Source: Chlamydia sp. 04-14
GTDB taxonomy: Bacteria > Chlamydiota > Chlamydiia > Chlamydiales > Chlamydiaceae
Direction of reading: 5' to 3'
NCBI RefSeq assembly: GCF_036632095.1
Contig: NZ_JAPYKW010000001.1
Span: forward strand, 535,216-599,215
DNA: 64,000 nt
How positions within the stretch are numbered: the stretch's first letter is position 1; each line of letters begins with the position of its first letter. The position numbers and the translations under genes were made by a program. Below are positions 60,733 through 64,000 of this stretch, piece after piece. A model generated the notes under the pieces. That model did no database searches and was not told where the DNA came from. It worked only from the letters and a program-made list of their open reading frames with translations.

Positions 60733-60900
60733 ATAATTTCTGAGAAAATGCCTCAACAGGCTAGTCTCAAAACGATTATTTTTCAAATTATTTTTCATAA
60801 TCTTTTACGTTGTAAGTAACTGTTTATAAAACGGTTGCAATAAATGAAAGCCAACAGCTTCAATTATCTGCGATTTTTAATATTTAACAGTGAGTTACTT

Positions 60901-63141
60901 ATGAAGACTGTGCCTTTGCACACTCCTAACTCTTCAGAGGGAACGTGCATACAACGTAATTGTATTAGTGAGTCGAGGACTCATAAAGTTGCCAATATTA
61001 TTGCTATTATATTTGGTATACTTATTTTAGCAGCCGGCTTAGCCTGCTCGGTTCTTTTCGGAGCAGAACTTGGTATGCTTTATACTATGGTGGCCTTAGG
61101 GGCTTCTGTGGCTGTGGGTGTTTTACTTTTATCTTTAGGAGCAAGTTGTTTAACTTGTCGTTCTTTAACTTCAAAGACAATCAGAATTGAGAAGAAAGAC
61201 GAGCCTAAGCGTCGCTACATTGATGATACGAAAATTTCAAACTTAAAGCAAAACATCGTTTCTAATTCTGGTGGTATCGAGGAAGCGCGTAAGAATTTAG
61301 ACAAGGTAGTAGAAGATTACGAAAAGGCTAGGTCTGAGTACAAAGAGTTAATCAAGAAGCGAGACGATGCTAATAAAGAGATGCTTGATGCTAGTAAGAG
61401 ATATGCAAAAGCAAGAACCAAGCTCGGCACTGTTAGTGAAAAGATCAAACAGCAAACTCTTTTAGATGCGGATCTTTCCCGTCGTTCAGGGGTTGCCTCT
61501 TCAAAAGGTTGGGATTCTCTTCAAAGAGACGTCACTACTTCTAAGAATGACCTTGAAACGGCTGAAGCAGCTTATCAAGGAGCTGTAGCTGCTTTCGAGG
61601 CTGCAAATCAAGCAGTGATTGAGAAAGAAAAATCCTTAGAAGTTCAGCTACTAGTTCCAGCATATACAACTTTACAAGATCTATTAACGAAACAAGTTAG
61701 AGACTGCACAAGTCTTATTGATTCTTTAGAAGAGAAAATTCTTGAGCTTCAGACAAGCATTCTTGACCTTACAAATCAAGAAGTAGAACTAAGAGCGCGC
61801 ATTCGAGAATTAGAATCTAAGAATGCAGCTGATGTGGCAGCAAAAGAAGATTTAGAGAAAGCTCTTGCTGTGCTTAGACAATCGAAAGATGATCTTCAAA
61901 AAGAATTAGAAGCTAAAATTGCTCAGCTTGTTCAAGAGAAAATCGAAGTTTCAGAACAGTTAAACGATGAGATCAGAAAGCTTAAAGAAGATAGAGCTCG
62001 TTGCGTTCTTGAAGGTAAGGTAGACGAGTTAGAAAAAGAGATTCGTACATGGCGAGAAAATGTAGACTCTAAGAGTAAAGAAATCGAAGATCTGCGCGAA
62101 GCTTTAAGAAATATTAACGCTAAATCTGAGCAGGAAAGATCTGCACTGCAAACTGAGATTGAAAAACTACTCGCACAGCTAAAAGAAGCTAATCAAAAGA
62201 TTCTACAGTTAACTGAGATTAGTAATCAGGTTAACATCGTTAATGATAAGAATAGGATTCTCCAACAACAGTTAAAAGAAGCTCAAGAGAAAAACAAACA
62301 AGATGCCGCATTACATAGACAGCATTTAGATAGTTTGAAGCAGTTGCATTCTCAAGAGAAAGATGAGATCAAGGCTGAATATCAGAGGAAGATTAACGAT
62401 TTAAAAGTTAAATATGAAGCCATTGTTAATGAGTTGAAACAAGCTCGTGATAAAGATCGGTCTGAGTACGAAACTCAAAAAACAGAATCAGATGCTGAGC
62501 GTAAACGAGAAAGGATAGAGTATGAAACAAAGATCGCGAATTTAAAATCGAATTATGAAATTAAACTTCGTGATCTGAAGAACACAAATAAAGAAGAAAA
62601 AACAAAATTGGAGACAGATAAGGATGATTTTGAAAGGAAGTGTAATCTTGCTAATAGTGAATTGGAAAAACAGAAAGCAGAAGTAAATAATAGAGAACAA
62701 GAAATCATCAGATTAAAGAATACGTTAGTTCTCTATCAAGCTATGGTCAGTTCGTATGAGGAAAAAATTATAAAATTAAAAGCTAGTGAATTGGATAAAT
62801 TTAAAAAAGATAAAACAACACTTCAGAATGTTGAATCAGGAGTAGTCCACTATTCTAAAGCAGAAGTGTCTGGATTCCAAAAAACTATGCTGCAAACACA
62901 ATTAGAGGAAGCCAACAAAAAAATTGTTGATCTTAAAGCAACTATAGTGGGTCTTGAAGGTGATAAGGGTAAATTAGAAAGAGAACTTGAAGGTTCTAGA
63001 AACACCAATGATTTAACTAAAGATCTCATTAAATCCCAAAAGAATGTAGAGAAACTCAAAGCAACCTGTCAATTGATGAAGAGTTCTTTATCTCCTGAAG
63101 ATCAGAAGAAAATTCAAGACATCCTCGATGATAAAAACTAA
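60901..63141 (+). CDS. Inc-like protein 10, long coiled coil
   Basis: 746 aa. I chose the ATG at 60901 rather than the one at 60844, because the first ~90 residues from 60901 align gap-free with the next gene (MKTVPLHTPNSS with MKSVPSCNSNSL). Helices at about 30-53 and 58-81 with turn FGAELGMLY; Cys83 and Cys86 follow. Residues about 105-740 are Lys/Glu-rich coiled coil. Its twin at 63441 indicates recent tandem duplication. Confidence 0.8.
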   Translation: MKTVPLHTPNSSEGTCIQRNCISESRTHKVANIIAIIFGILILAAGLACSVLFGAELGMLYTMVALGASVAVGVLLLSLGASCLTCRSLTSKTIRIEKKDEPKRRYIDDTKISNLKQNIVSNSGGIEEARKNLDKVVEDYEKARSEYKELIKKRDDANKEMLDASKRYAKARTKLGTVSEKIKQQTLLDADLSRRSGVASSKGWDSLQRDVTTSKNDLETAEAAYQGAVAAFEAANQAVIEKEKSLEVQLLVPAYTTLQDLLTKQVRDCTSLIDSLEEKILELQTSILDLTNQEVELRARIRELESKNAADVAAKEDLEKALAVLRQSKDDLQKELEAKIAQLVQEKIEVSEQLNDEIRKLKEDRARCVLEGKVDELEKEIRTWRENVDSKSKEIEDLREALRNINAKSEQERSALQTEIEKLLAQLKEANQKILQLTEISNQVNIVNDKNRILQQQLKEAQEKNKQDAALHRQHLDSLKQLHSQEKDEIKAEYQRKINDLKVKYEAIVNELKQARDKDRSEYETQKTESDAERKRERIEYETKIANLKSNYEIKLRDLKNTNKEEKTKLETDKDDFERKCNLANSELEKQKAEVNNREQEIIRLKNTLVLYQAMVSSYEEKIIKLKASELDKFKKDKTTLQNVESGVVHYSKAEVSGFQKTMLQTQLEEANKKIVDLKATIVGLEGDKGKLERELEGSRNTNDLTKDLIKSQKNVEKLKATCQLMKSSLSPEDQKKIQDILDDKN

Positions 63142-63440
63142 ACATCTTTTTTAACTTTAATTTAGAGTTTTGCTTTATGCGGGGCTCTATTCTTTCTAGT
63201 TATTCCATTCATTTATGAGTGGAATAACTTTATCGTTTAAATTCATACTCACTTCCAAATTAGAAATAGCTCTTATAGGATTGTTTAAGGTCATTTTCTA
63301 AGTTTTTGATCTACAATATATAAATTCATTTTATTTTAATTTAAAATTTTGATTAAACCATTGAAGATAAAGTAGTTGCAATGAAAGAAGGCTGGGGTTT
63401 TTAATTGTTGGGATTTTATTATTTTGATGGTTAATGATTT
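63142..63440. other. Intergenic region between Inc-like 10 and 11
   Basis: 299 bp with the terminator above. The last ~75 bp resemble the leader of Inc-like 10 (both contain GTTGCAAT...GAAAG ahead of the start), consistent with tandem duplication. Confidence 0.45.
63198..63229 (+). terminator. Strong hairpin after Inc-like 10
   Basis: AGTTATTCCATTCAT pairs with ATGAGTGGAATAACT (one wobble) with a 2-base loop, then TTATCGTTT. Confidence 0.75.
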
Positions 63441-64000
63441 ATGAAGAGCGTACCTTCATGTAATTCTAATTCTTTAGATATAGTTCATACGCAATCTAAT
63501 TCTTATATTGATTCTCGAGCTTATAAAGTAGCCAATCTAGTTGCCATAATTTTTGGTCTGCTCATTTTAGCGGCAGGAGTAGCCTGTACTATTATTTTTG
63601 GATTTGAGTTGGGATCACTTTATACCATGGTGACTTTAGGGGTTTCTATGGCTGTGGGTAGTATATTTTTGACTATAGGAGCCAGTTGCCTAGGTTTTCG
63701 TTCTTTATTTAAGAAGACACATAGAATAGATAGGCCAGCTGAAGATGCGAAAATTGTTCAGTTAAAGCAAGAGATCTTTAAGAGTACTTCTCAAATAGAA
63801 GAAGAGGAAAAAAAGTTACTTAAGTTGTCAAAGGAATACAGGAAGATACATCTTGAGCTCAAGACATTACTTAAGAATAAAGACCAAGCTTCTAAGAAAT
63901 TAGAAGAGATCAATGAAAAATATACAGAGGCACATGCCGATCTCAATTCTCTATTAGAAAAGCTTCAAAAGGATAGCTCTCTGTCTGGGGGGGGGGGGGG
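63441..64000 (+). CDS. Inc-like protein 11, open at window end, runs into poly-G
   Basis: At least 186 codons, no stop before the window ends. MKSVPSCNSN start, helices at about 30-53 and 58-81 with turn FGFELGSLY, Cys83, then coiled coil from about 105 (KQEIFKSTSQIEEEEKKLLK). Codon 183 begins a run of G that fills the remaining 14 bases, in frame as Gly. The frame beyond depends on the tract length. Close paralogue of the 60901 gene. Partial at 3' end because of the window, so neither its full length nor its state can be told. Confidence 0.78.
   Translation, partial: MKSVPSCNSNSLDIVHTQSNSYIDSRAYKVANLVAIIFGLLILAAGVACTIIFGFELGSLYTMVTLGVSMAVGSIFLTIGASCLGFRSLFKKTHRIDRPAEDAKIVQLKQEIFKSTSQIEEEEKKLLKLSKEYRKIHLELKTLLKNKDQASKKLEEINEKYTEAHADLNSLLEKLQKDSSLSGGGG
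63987..64000 (+). repeat. Homopolymer G tract, at least 14 bases, within a coding frame
   Basis: Fourteen consecutive G fill the end of the window, the only long G or C run in it. In chlamydial pmp genes such tracts vary by slippage and switch genes on or off. Its true length cannot be seen here, and a sequencing or contig-end artefact cannot be excluded. Confidence 0.8.

Noticed and set aside
60844..60900. Upstream ATG extension of Inc-like 10
   Set aside because: The alignment with the paralogue at 63441 begins exactly at the ATG at 60901; the extra 19 residues are hydrophobic noise from the leader.

Overview
This window is chromosomal DNA of a Chlamydia species of the former Chlamydophila group (C. 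psittaci, abortus, felis or caviae type; the exact species cannot be fixed from sequence reading alone). The evidence is the gene order priA - hypothetical - dsbH - lysS/cysS - Dsb-like - rnpA/rpmH - rpmJ - rpsN - uvrC/mutS - dnaG - fused glyQS - pgsA/glgA - tRNA-Gln - rplY/pth - rpsF/rpsR/rplI/ispE - antiporter - ptr - plsB - rng - rpmF/plsX - pmpD. This is the order I remember for C. trachomatis CT778-CT812. A GGA(I/L/V)-repeat polymorphic membrane protein and a large set of inclusion-membrane-type proteins support it.

Layout. Positions 1-16.8 kb hold housekeeping genes: replication restart (priA, cut by the window start), disulfide chemistry, two aminoacyl-tRNA synthetases, ribosomal proteins, DNA repair (uvrC, mutS) and primase. 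Positions 16.9-19.1 kb hold four small secreted proteins, three of them tandem paralogues that look like thioredoxin folds without cysteines. Positions 19.2-37.3 kb hold glycyl-tRNA synthetase, lipid and glycogen synthesis, tRNA-Gln, a ribosomal protein operon ending in ispE, a putative Na+/H+ antiporter, an insulinase-type lipoprotein, plsB, RNase G and the yceD-rpmF-plsX cluster. pmpD fills 37.4-42.1 kb.

From 42.1 kb on the window is accessory. First come three minus-strand paralogues (435, 920 and 427 aa), each with a bilobed hydrophobic segment and a shared C-terminal domain. After a 551-bp divergent region come eleven consecutive plus-strand genes, all with two closely spaced N-terminal membrane helices (the Inc/TMH layout), nearly all followed by coiled coil of up to about 770 residues. 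The last one is open at the window end and runs into at least 14 consecutive G.

The most interesting material is in this last region. Several tails look like host-protein ligands: an excellent FFAT-type motif (VAP binding) at the end of the 495-aa protein, and RSxSI-COOH endings on two others that resemble the 14-3-3-binding end of IncG. There are also coding repeats, a tandem paralogue pair and the poly-G tract, which together suggest a recombining and possibly phase-variable arsenal at the inclusion membrane. These functional readings are inferences; the motifs themselves are visible in the sequence.
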